Positions 16,824 to 24,307 of a stretch of 64,000 bases of DNA are shown piece after piece (position 1 is the first letter of the stretch; every line of letters begins with the position of its first letter). The translations under genes and the position numbers were made by a program. The stretch covers positions 7,626,001-7,690,000 of the forward strand of contig NZ_CP036426.1 of assembly GCF_007752535.1 (NCBI RefSeq), read 5' to 3'. Source of the DNA: Tautonia plasticadhaerens (lineage in GTDB: Bacteria; Planctomycetota; Planctomycetia; Isosphaerales; Isosphaeraceae). The notes under the pieces were generated by a model. The model was not told where the DNA came from and did no database searches. It saw only the letters and a program-made list of their open reading frames with translations.

Positions 16824-17168
16824 GAAATGGGTTCGTTCCGCGCACCGGCCCGGGGGAATCGGCTTCGATTCGCGCGAACGATTCCGGGGCGATCGGCCCC
16901 GCCTCGATCGACGAACCTGGGTTCGTTTCTCTCCGGGGAAGGCCCGCCCGGGGCGAGCATCCCGGGGGCGGTGCGCCTCGGCGATCCGGGCCGGTGCGCC
17001 CCGACGTTCCGGGCATACCCGGACCTTTTTGCCTATCTGACAATGGGTTGCGCCGATCGAAATGGGTTCGTTCCGCGCGACGCCCCACGGTGAAATGGCT
17101 TCGTTCCGCGCGGTGCGTCCCGGGCGGTTGGGTTCGTTTTCGCGCCGCGGTTGGGTTCGTTTTCGCGC
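16824..17168 (+). repeat. Interspersed TGGGTTCGTTYYCGCGC repeat array
   Basis: Six recognisable copies start at 16824, 16913, 17059, 17092, 17126 and 17149. The core TGGGTTCGTT is followed by TCCGCGC or TTCGCGC; copy 4 has GGCTTCGTT and a degenerate copy lies at 16857-16880. Spacing tightens toward the right (33, 34, 23 nt). The array does not keep one reading frame through unbroken coding-like sequence, so a non-coding repeat is favoured. Confidence 0.75.
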
Positions 17169-17315
17169 CCCCCGGTTGGACCCGACGGGCGATCCCCGGG
17201 GCTGGACCGTGCCTCGGGATCGGGGGCGGTGCGCGTCCGGTGCGCCGGACGCTCGACCTGCTCGGATTGCCAAAGAGGATCGGCCGGAGGATGCCCGGCC
17301 CGCTCGAAAGGTCGT

Positions 17316-17500
17316 GGGGCGTCGGCCCGGGGGCAACGCACCGTCATCCTTTACTATCGTGGGAAGTCGTCCCGGCAGTCACTCGAAATGGGGACGTCCC
17401 GTCGACCACCCCGGGCCGGTCGACGGGCAAGGCCCCGAGTCGCCGGGACTCCCGACGATAGGGGCCTGGGTGCTCGGGCTGGCGTCGAGACGACTCCAAC
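17316..17500. repeat. Dispersed palindromic repeat, copy A
   Basis: Shares GGGGCGTCGGCCCGGGGGCA, CATCCTTTA-like and GGCAGTCACTCGAAATG blocks with copy B (18576-18770). It includes an imperfect palindrome GTCGACC...GGTCGAC at 17401-17423 and the right-end block GTCGAGACGACT. Confidence 0.7.
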
Positions 17501-17651
17501 CGCCGCGGCCGAGCCCGGCACGTCCCCCGGCGAACACGTCGCCGGTCGCGCGTTCCCCCCTCGGTCACGTCTGCCGGGACCGCACTGGAGAGGACACCAG
17601 TCGTACCCGCCGAAGGCGTAGGCAGGTCGCCCAGCCGCGTTGCGTACCGGC

Positions 17652-18087
17652 CTATCGCCAGTTGACCAGTGTGAGGGGGTAGCCCAGCTGCGGGATCCGA
17701 TGGAAGTGGGCCGTGTTGCCCGTGACCAGCTCCAGGCCGTGGTGCAGGGCGATGGCCGCGATCACGGGATCGGCCGGGCTGATGGGGCGGCCGGCCAGCT
17801 CCAGCTCGCCTGCGATGCGGCCGGCCAGCTCACCCTCGGCCGGACTGAACGGAAGCACCTCTTCCGACGCGATCGCGGCGAGGAAGGATTGAAGTTGTCG
17901 GGTCGCCTGCCTCCGCCGATAACCCCCGGACCATCTCCATCACGGTGACGACGGAGATGGTGTCTCGGGAGAAGGTCTGGCGGTAGGAGTGGGCATTCGC
18001 GACGACCGTGGGATCGACCGCCCTGGTCATCTCCGAGATGATGTCGGTGTCGATGAGGGCCCTGTTCAACGGTCCGGTTCCCGCCAC
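17652..18087 (-). pseudogene. Frameshifted VapC-type PIN-domain toxin
   Basis: Two overlapping frames together make one PIN-domain ribonuclease of about 140 aa. The N-terminal part (from 18087) has RALIDTDIISEMTRAVDP with the first acidic residues and VVTVMEMVRGL. The C-terminal part (other frame, ending 17652) has RQLQSFLAAIASEEV, PFSPAEGELAGRIAGELE, ISPADPVIAAIALHHGLE and LVTGNTAHFHRIPQLGY with the later acidic residues. The shift lies between about 17890 and 17945. VapC toxins cleave tRNA or rRNA. It overlaps the antitoxin gene by 22 nt, a normal TA operon order. Either the toxin is dead or a sequence error broke it. Confidence 0.78.
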
Positions 18088-18347
18088 GTCGCGTCTTGCC
18101 GCTGGCGGTAGGTGTCGGCCACGATCTCGTCCATGAGTCCGGGGTCCTGACGCATCAGGCCCAGGATCGGATCGGGAGGGGACGGGTTCGCACGAGGTGT
18201 CGGTGCGGGCTTATGCTCCTGACCCAGCCCTCGGAGGAGCAGGCGCGCAGCCTCGGCGATCGCCTCATCGACGGAAGAGAACTGGCCTCGCTGCACGGCG
18301 GCCTGGATTTCATTTTCCAGGTCCCTGGGCAACTGAACCGTGATCAT
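18066..18347 (-). CDS. Type II antitoxin, ParD/CopG-like
   Basis: A 93-aa antitoxin that would bind and neutralise the adjacent PIN toxin and repress its own promoter. The N-terminal ribbon-helix-helix is MITVQLPRDLENEIQAAV, RGQFSSVDEAIAEAARLLL; the C-terminal half is a flexible Pro-rich toxin-wrapping tail (HKPAPTPRANPSPPDP, then MRQDPGLMDEIVADTYRQRQ). Upstream 'AAGGAGACACACC' gives a strong ribosome binding site. First gene of the TA operon; intact although the toxin is frameshifted. Confidence 0.8.
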   Translation of the reverse strand: MITVQLPRDLENEIQAAVQRGQFSSVDEAIAEAARLLLRGLGQEHKPAPTPRANPSPPDPILGLMRQDPGLMDEIVADTYRQRQDATWREPDR

Positions 18348-18776
18348 GGTGTGTCTCCTTCGTCCACAGTTCTTCCATGCACCTCCATTGTGTCAGGTTT
18401 CGTTCACTGCTGTGAACCGGCTTGCCAGCCGGCTGTCAGCGCGGAGGCTTCCGAGAATGCCCGCGAAGACTTGGGCTGGGTACTCGGCCGAACGAGGCTG
18501 GTAGGATGGCCCGGCCCGTCCGTCTAGCCTCTCGTCGCTGCGCGACCCCGGTTGCTTGCAACCGGGGCCACCCGGGGGGCGTCGGCCCGGGGGCAACGCG
18601 CCATCATCCTTTATCATCGTGGAAACTCGATTCGGCAGTCACTCGAAATGAGGAGGGGGCCGTCGACCGATCCGGGACCGGTCGACGGGCAACGCGCCGG
18701 CTCGCGGGGGGCCCCCAATACCGGGTGCCGGGGCCTGGGTGATTGGACTGGGGTCGAGACGACTCTAGCCACCCCG
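18348..18776. other. Intergenic region carrying repeat copy B
   Basis: Holds copy B of the dispersed repeat and no gene. The first 120 nt are less GC-rich and probably carry the TA promoter (18350-18400). Confidence 0.6.
18474..18770. repeat. Dispersed palindromic repeat, copy B (longest)
   Basis: Left part (18474-18575) matches copy C, including the perfect hairpin CCCCGGTTGC-TT-GCAACCGGGG (18547-18568 region). Middle part (18576-18698) matches copy A and is bounded by a 12-bp direct repeat GGGCAACGCGCC at 18591-18602 and 18687-18698. The right part (to 18770) matches both. Confidence 0.75.
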
Positions 18777-20543
18777 TCAGTCCTGCTGAACCTCAGCATC
18801 GTCCACCTCGGGCCCGTCCGTGAAAACCGTGAAGAGGGTCATCCCTTCCCGGATGGGGGCGCCCTCGGTGATGCCTTCGAGGATGCCGGCTTCGTAGCGG
18901 ACCACCCCGCCGGCCGGGGCCTCGACCCGGCACTTCTCGATCATTCGGCGGAGCCTCTCCTCGGCCTCCTTCTCCCGCTTGAACCGAGACTGCTTCGCGA
19001 GTTCATCGGCCTTGGCGTTCTCGACCATCGCTTCGAGGGACTTGATCTGCCGTTCAGAGGAGTATTCCGTGAGCAGTTCGAGCGCCCGCTCCGCCTTCCT
19101 CAGGGCGATCTCTGCTCGAAGCACACCGACGCGCGCTTCTTTGAGTTCTTCCTCGCTCACGACATCCCTGACACGTGAGCGGTTCCGTTCGATCCTCGTC
19201 AACCGATCTTGCGCCAGTTCGAGTTCCGCTTTCTTGAGGTCGATCTCGTCCTGGAGCGTCGCCTCCTCCCGTGGATAGATGCCGTCTTCGTACTCCATCA
19301 CGTGTAACTCGGCGACCTCTCGGGTCCTGGTCGCGTTCATATGGTCGGCCTGGGCTTGCTCGGTGACGACCTGCCGGATGGAAAGCTGCTCCCAGAGGTC
19401 CGACGCGTCGAGTTCGAGGACGACCTGGCCTTTCTCCACGACCGCCCCCTCCTGGGCGACCAGCTTGAGGACGCGGGTCGGCCCCTCAACCGCGGAGGCA
19501 GCGAGAAGGCCGTTGGAGCCGGTCTCCCGGATGGAGTCGATCGGAGGTCGCTCCCCGGCCTCGGCCTCACCACCGGAGGGCGGTTCGGCCTGTTTCTGCG
19601 AGGGCGGCACGGTGGAAACGAGGGCGGCGGGGGGGGCGTCGGTCGGAGCGGCCGGGCCGGGGCCCGGGGCGGCGGAGAGCGCGGCGATCCCGGCGCCGAG
19701 GCCGAGCAACGAGGCGCCGCCGAAGGCGATCGATCGGGTCAGGGCGATCATGGTCATGCTCCTGAGGGTGGAAACGGCCAGGGGGGCGGAGAGCATCGCG
19801 AGTGGGAGGCCCCGGGCGGCGAGGGCGAGGCGGGAGGCGGCGGCGACCCAGCCGGTGGGGAGCGGGGCGAGGGCCGAGGGGGAGACGGCGGAGGTGAGGA
19901 GGGCCGAGGACGGGTTCGTCGGCGAGAGGCCCCGGCGGGCGAGTCGGGAGCGGAGGCGGGCCTTGGCCCGGGCGAGGCGGGTCCGGAGGGTGCCGGTGGG
20001 GCAGCCGAGCCGGGAGGCGGCCTGGTCGTACGAGAACCCTTCGAGGTAGCAGAGGACCAGGGGGTCCCGGTAGCGCGGGGGGAGGCGGTCGAGTTCCTGG
20101 TAGAGCGTGGCCCAGTCCTCGGGGAGGTGGGCCTCGGGTTCGGCGGGGGCGAGGTGAGCGGCGTCCTGCTCGGCCTTCGAACGCTCGGCCCGGCGGCGGC
20201 GGGCGGCGGCGGATCGGGCCTTGAGCGAGACGCGTCGGGAGACGCCGTAGAGCCAGGGGCCGACGGACTCGGCGTCTCGGATCGAGGGGGCGCGGCGGGC
20301 GAGGACGAGGAAGGCGGCCTGGAAGGCGTCTCCGGCGTCGTCGTGATTGTCGAGCACGGCGAGGCAGGCGTGGCGGACCATCGGGCCGTGGCGCTCGACG
20401 AGGGCGGAGAAGGCGAGTTCGGCCTCCTCGGCCCGGCCGTCGAGGTAGCGGCCGAGCAGCTCGCCGTCGGACAGGGTCCCCGTCGCGCCCAGGGTGAAGA
20501 GCGTCCGCAAGGGCGAGGAGACGGCGGCGGATCGATCGTTCAT
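18777..20543 (-). CDS. ECF sigma factor fused to membrane-anchored HlyD-like domain
   Basis: A 588-aa fusion. Residues 44-112 are sigma region 2 (ALVERHGPMVRHACLAVL, DDAGDAFQAAFLVLARRA, VGPWLYGVSRRVSLKAR); residues 145-200 are region 4 (LPPRYRDPLVLCYLEGFSYD, ASRLGCPTGTLRTRLARAK). A membrane helix follows at 272-291 (IAFGGASLLGLGAGIAALSA). After a Pro/Ala linker, residues about 345-588 resemble a periplasmic membrane-fusion (HlyD/RND adaptor) protein: split barrel-sandwich hybrid halves (KLVAQEGAVVEKGQVVLELD and EAPAGGVVRYEAGILEG) around a long coiled-coil hairpin (about 400-535). Such a protein would place the sensor outside the membrane and the sigma part inside. No anti-sigma gene is adjacent. 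Confidence 0.85.
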   Translation of the reverse strand: MNDRSAAVSSPLRTLFTLGATGTLSDGELLGRYLDGRAEEAELAFSALVERHGPMVRHACLAVLDNHDDAGDAFQAAFLVLARRAPSIRDAESVGPWLYGVSRRVSLKARSAAARRRRAERSKAEQDAAHLAPAEPEAHLPEDWATLYQELDRLPPRYRDPLVLCYLEGFSYDQAASRLGCPTGTLRTRLARAKARLRSRLARRGLSPTNPSSALLTSAVSPSALAPLPTGWVAAASRLALAARGLPLAMLSAPLAVSTLRSMTMIALTRSIAFGGASLLGLGAGIAALSAAPGPGPAAPTDAPPAALVSTVPPSQKQAEPPSGGEAEAGERPPIDSIRETGSNGLLAASAVEGPTRVLKLVAQEGAVVEKGQVVLELDASDLWEQLSIRQVVTEQAQADHMNATRTREVAELHVMEYEDGIYPREEATLQDEIDLKKAELELAQDRLTRIERNRSRVRDVVSEEELKEARVGVLRAEIALRKAERALELLTEYSSERQIKSLEAMVENAKADELAKQSRFKREKEAEERLRRMIEKCRVEAPAGGVVRYEAGILEGITEGAPIREGMTLFTVFTDGPEVDDAEVQQD

Positions 20544-21091
20544 GAGACGGCCCCCCTGGTCACGGTCCGTCCATAGTGCCGTGGCGGGGGGTCGGGCGCG
20601 TCACCTTTTTTCGGGGGCCCACCGGGCGGGTTCGGTGCTCCCGCCAGCCGGCATGAAACTCCGCCCACCGGAATGCCGGCGGCCGGGATCTCCCCAGTCG
20701 GTTGCTTGCGCGTCCAGTTGAGCCATGAGGGACGCCGAAGCCCGACTCCCCGACGCCCGGGCCACCTGCCACGAGCCGATCCGCCGGCAGGCCGAAACCA
20801 TCCTGGAGGCCCCTCGGCGGATCGAGCGTGGTTCGCGGCCCATCCGGACACACGACGCGAGGTCGACGCGAGGTCGCTTCCCGACGGGCCGACCCGGGCG
20901 GGCCGCGTCCGGGCGCGGCACAGGTCTGGCGATGACCTGCAAGTCGGGTGGCCGGCAGCCGCCTGCAACCGGCGCGATCGGCGTCCGCAAGGCGGTCACC
21001 TCAAGGATGCCGAGCGGGCCGGGCGTTACGATCGTGTGCGGGAGGCGCCGGCCGGACGCTCGGCCCGTCGTTTCTCAGACGGACACGCCCG
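20544..21091. other. 548-nt gap without recognisable gene
   Basis: Open frames here are arginine/proline-rich and look like shadows of GC skew. Only a short tandem duplication (GCGAGGTCGAC, about 20854-20875) was seen. Confidence 0.5.
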
Positions 21092-21547
21092 TCACCTCCC
21101 CGAGCCGACGGTGGAGATGGAGCCCTCGATGAGGATCTCCGCCCCGTCGTCCCGGCGATCGACCGTCCCCTGTCCCGCGGCATGCAGGAAGCGGCCAGTG
21201 CCGCCGACGATCCGGAAGGCGGAGATGGACTCCGTGTCGGAGAGGAGCTGGCCCACCATCTCCATGCGAAGGACGTCACCGTTGGCCGCCGTGATCACCG
21301 CCGTGGCCGTGAATGCGCCGGTCTGGAGGTCGAACACGTGGGGCGAGGAGTAGGTGAACCGGCCGAGGTGGCTGCCCCGCCCGGCGCCGTAGACGTCGGC
21401 GACGAGGAATCTCCCGTCGAAGGACAGGGGGACGAAGGCCGTCTCGCGGGCGTCGGCCTTCAGCCTCACCAGGTCGCCGGCCGGGGCGGGGCTGCAGAGG
21501 AGGAAGAGGGCGAGGGCGGCGCAGGGCTTCGCGAAGGGCATCATCAT
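21092..21547 (-). CDS. Secreted small beta-rich protein
   Basis: A 151-aa protein with a Sec signal peptide (AKPCAALALFLLCSPAPAG) and a mature part that is predominantly beta strand: AFVPLSFDGRFLVADVYG, SHLGRFTYSSPHVFDLQTG, AFTATAVITAANGDVLRME, then FRIVGGTGRFLHAAGQGTVD. This G-T-G-R-F followed by a 'G.G.V' turn recalls small lipocalin/allene-oxide-cyclase-like barrels of exported proteins. Three consecutive ATGs open the frame (21547, 21544, 21541); GGAGG lies 3, 6 and 9 nt before them, so the second or third is the likely start. Function unknown. Confidence 0.72.
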   Translation of the reverse strand: MMMPFAKPCAALALFLLCSPAPAGDLVRLKADARETAFVPLSFDGRFLVADVYGAGRGSHLGRFTYSSPHVFDLQTGAFTATAVITAANGDVLRMEMVGQLLSDTESISAFRIVGGTGRFLHAAGQGTVDRRDDGAEILIEGSISTVGSGR

Positions 21548-21782
21548 CGCCTCCGTTGCGGGAATCGCGTCGACATGCCCGGGTCCGGGGAGCTCCCTCG
21601 GTCCACACGCGGCCGGGGCATCACAGTCGGCCCCAGACTTTAATAAACAAAGCAGCGAAGTTCAATATGGGATCCGAAATTCGTCCTTCCATGCCTTTCC
21701 ATATAGGCAGGTTTCGTTGTCAGTCGCGAGCTTGCCTGCCCCCCGGCGGGCGGAGCAGAGGTTATCGATGCCGACTTCGAAG

Positions 21783-21985
21783 TCGTGGGCCGGGTACCCG
21801 GCCGAACGAGGCGGGCGGGAGGGCGGGCCCGGCCCGGCCTCGGGGCCTCTCGTCGCCGCGCGACCCCGGTTGCGAGCAACCGGGGCCACCCGGCGACGCA
21901 CCTACCCGCGGGGGGCTCCCGACCCGGGGTGCCGGGGCCTGGGTGATCGGACTGGGGTCGAGACGACCCCACCCACCCCGATCGG
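21783..21985. repeat. Dispersed palindromic repeat, copy C (lacks middle block)
   Basis: Matches the outer parts of copy B: GGCCGAACGAGGC, CCTCTCGTCGC, the perfect hairpin CCCCGGTTGC-GA-GCAACCGGGG (21872-21893 region), GGTGCCGGGGCCTGGGTGAT and GGACTGGGGTCGAGACGAC. The roughly 120-nt middle block shared by copies A and B is absent. Confidence 0.75.
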
Positions 21986-22036
21986 CGAGGGTCACGGTTC
22001 AAGGGAATCTCGCCGGAATCCGTTGTTCGTTCGTCA

Positions 22037-22098
22037 ATGTGGGACCGCCGCCCTCGCCTGTCCTCCGATGGGGACAGCCGAGGGCGGCCGTCCCACAT
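22037..22098. terminator. 27-bp-arm hairpin after the metalloprotease gene
   Basis: Arms 22037-22063 and 22072-22098 match at 25 of 27 positions (begin ATGTGGGAC, end CTGTCC), loop 8 nt. It lies 40 nt past the stop of the minus-strand protease gene and probably ends its transcript. Its size and regularity also fit a MITE-like repeat. Confidence 0.6.
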
Positions 22099-22138
22099 CG
22101 GACGGGTACTGCTGGCGGGAGACCAGGGCGGTCGGGCA

Positions 22139-24022
22139 TCAGAGGCCCGGGACGAGCGACGGGCCGCGGTCGGGTTCGGCCTCGCGGGCGGACCGGACGA
22201 TGCGCGCGATGTCCGGGCTTCCCGAGGCGGTCTCCCCCCGGCCCGGCGACGCCGACGGCGACGCATCCGGGGCGGTGCGGAACGGGAACAGCGACCGCGA
22301 CCCGACGATCCCTTCCAGGTGTTCCCTCAGGTTGCACCGCGCCCGCACCAGTCGCGGCGCGCCGACCTCCGGGGTGAGGAGGCGGTAGGGGAACGGGGAC
22401 GCGGGGGGGTGAGGGGCCCCGTCCCCGCGACGGAGGCCGTCCAGGGCCTGGTGGTTGGTCTCCCGGAACCGGCGCAGGACGTCCGAGAAGGCGGCCCCGA
22501 TCGGGTCGGTGCCCGCCAGGGACGGCCCGCGCAGCTCGGGGTCGGTGACCAGCAGCAGATCCCGGTAATCCTCGTCCATCGCCAGCATGCCGCCGCCGAC
22601 GACCCGGAAGAGGAACCCGCCGAAGTCGATCTGCACCTCGTAGGAGTAATAGAGGTAACGCTCGGTGATCGTCGCGGAATAGCCAGCGCTCTTGCCCTCC
22701 CGGGCCCCCTCGACGGTCCGGGAGAGCGTGACCATCCGGGGGGTCAAGAGCGTCGCACCCAGGTTCATCGGGATGCGGAGGGCGTCGGCGTGGTCGCGGA
22801 CCATCCGGTGCCGGGCCGTCGGGCCGGCGCGGTCGAAGCCCTCGAAGGCCGGGCCGATCCCCGGCGAGGGCGGGTCGAGGTCGAGGCTGGGGTCCCAGAT
22901 GCCGCGGCGCTCGAAGACCTCGCGGGCGATGTCGCGGTGGGCCGGCTCGTCGGGGAAGGCACGCTCGTCGGCGAAGACCATCATGCGGGCCAGCCCCGGC
23001 ATGGTCACGCTCGTGGGCGTCATGTAGGGGAACGCCCGGATCAGCAGGCCCTTGGTCCAGTAGCTCGCCGTGACGACCGCCTCGGAGAACTCGTCGAAGG
23101 TCCGGTCCCCGGGCGACTCCAGCTCGGCCCGGCTGGCGACCAGATTCGTGCGGGGCGGGATGATCGTCTCGACCAGCCGGATCAGGATCTCGTAGATGGC
23201 CGCCGTCCAGGTCGTCGAGCGGTCGTGGACCTCGAAGCCGGCCTCCGGGTAGGGCGGCCCCTGGAGCGCCGAGCGGAGGGAGGGCATGCCGACGCCGCCG
23301 AGCCCGATGCCGAACTGCTCGGCCAGGTTGCTGATGGTGCTGGGGCGCCGCAGGTCGCCGCCCGAGTCGCGGAAGAGGCGCTCCACGACGGGCTTGTGCT
23401 CCAGGGCCGAGAAGAGCGCCAGCAAGTCGCCCATCGACTCGTGGATCGCCCCGGTGTCTACATGCAGCGAGAAGAGGAACTGCGGCCGGAACGAGTCCAG
23501 GATGGCGTGCCCCAGCTCGTGTGCGACGATGTCGTGCGACAGGCACGTCCAGATCGGCGTGCGCTGGAAGGGGGACGTGAAGAAGCCGAAGTTGATCGAC
23601 GGCGAGCCCGAGTCGTAGAACGCATTCTGCCCCTGGAAGGCATGGGGGCGGATCACCAGCGGCCCGCCGTGCTTCCAGGCGATCTCCTGGCCCAGCGCCT
23701 CCTCGACCAGCGCGAGGGTGTGCGCGGCGACCGCGAACGCATTGACCTGGTGGAACTGGGGGTTGTCCACCACCTCCCCCTTGCGCCGGAACGACTCGAA
23801 GGACAGGTCGGCCTCGGCCGACCAGTCCAGCCCCGGGAAGACGGGGAGGCCGACTTCGCTCGTGTCCAGCAGGTGGAACTTGCTGGAGTTCATCCCGACC
23901 AGGAAGTCGGTCTCCAGGGGAAACTCATAGTCGCCGATCAGGTCGGGGAGCGAGGGGTCGTCCAGGAACATCCCCATCCGCTTGGTCCCCGTCGCCGGGG
24001 GCAGGCCGGGCCGCGTCGACAT
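22139..24022 (-). CDS. Thermolysin-like zinc metalloprotease (gluzincin)
   Basis: A 627-aa protein. The zinc site is H168-E169-L170-G171-H172 in SHDIVAHELGHAILDSF with the third ligand Glu195 in GAIHESMGDLLALFSA, the HEXXH...E arrangement of gluzincins (thermolysin and relatives). The preceding SINFGFF and following helical domain (SALEHKPVVERLFRDSGGDL) fit the peptidase core; residues beyond about 400 are a separate unknown domain (LYYSYEVQIDFGGFLFRVVG). No signal peptide is evident with the chosen start (24022, AGAGGA ribosome binding site 8-9 nt upstream), so it may be cytoplasmic or exported unconventionally. Confidence 0.8.
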   Translation of the reverse strand: MSTRPGLPPATGTKRMGMFLDDPSLPDLIGDYEFPLETDFLVGMNSSKFHLLDTSEVGLPVFPGLDWSAEADLSFESFRRKGEVVDNPQFHQVNAFAVAAHTLALVEEALGQEIAWKHGGPLVIRPHAFQGQNAFYDSGSPSINFGFFTSPFQRTPIWTCLSHDIVAHELGHAILDSFRPQFLFSLHVDTGAIHESMGDLLALFSALEHKPVVERLFRDSGGDLRRPSTISNLAEQFGIGLGGVGMPSLRSALQGPPYPEAGFEVHDRSTTWTAAIYEILIRLVETIIPPRTNLVASRAELESPGDRTFDEFSEAVVTASYWTKGLLIRAFPYMTPTSVTMPGLARMMVFADERAFPDEPAHRDIAREVFERRGIWDPSLDLDPPSPGIGPAFEGFDRAGPTARHRMVRDHADALRIPMNLGATLLTPRMVTLSRTVEGAREGKSAGYSATITERYLYYSYEVQIDFGGFLFRVVGGGMLAMDEDYRDLLLVTDPELRGPSLAGTDPIGAAFSDVLRRFRETNHQALDGLRRGDGAPHPPASPFPYRLLTPEVGAPRLVRARCNLREHLEGIVGSRSLFPFRTAPDASPSASPGRGETASGSPDIARIVRSAREAEPDRGPSLVPGL

Positions 24023-24307
24023 CGCATTCATTCCTCTAGTAAAACCATCAGCGGGCGACGACGGCCGACATCGTCCGTCGTGCGCGATCAGCTTAAGCAC
24101 GGCACGCGCGGCGCCGCAATAAAAAATCCATCCCGTTTGAAATGGCTGAATCGACGGTCGAGCCGGGGGGAGGGATGGGTGGGGGGAGGCCCGGATCGCC
24201 GAGCGATCCGGGATCGTGCGACCGGCGTGTGGGGGAGACGGGGGGGAGTGGGTCGGCGGCTCGATCCCACCTCGGGGGGTGGGTGGCGTGGACGGGGAGT
24301 CGGGGGG

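Larger units (their letters stand above)
16701..17651. other. 950-nt intergenic region full of repeats
   Basis: No credible gene. It contains a six-copy array of a TGGGTTCGTT-centred repeat (16824-17168) and copy A of a dispersed palindromic repeat (17316-17500). Confidence 0.7.
21548..22138. other. Intergenic region with repeat copy C and long hairpin
   Basis: No gene. Repeat copy C occupies 21783-21985 and a 27-bp-arm hairpin lies at 22037-22098. The AT-richer 21640-21770 segment could be the remnant of a mobile or promoter sequence. Confidence 0.6.

Noticed and set aside
16824-17168. CRISPR array
   Set aside because: Repeat copies differ from each other, spacers range from 3 to about 125 nt and no cas gene is present.
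16083-17336. Protein with repeated RNEPIS/NEPNR motifs across the repeat region
   Set aside because: The apparent repeats come from the complement of the GGGTTCGTT array; frames are inconsistent between copies and no ribosome binding site or family is seen.
20725-21132. Plus-strand gene in the gap after the sigma-HlyD fusion
   Set aside because: Arg/Pro-rich translation without secondary-structure pattern, no ribosome binding site, overlaps the secreted-protein gene.
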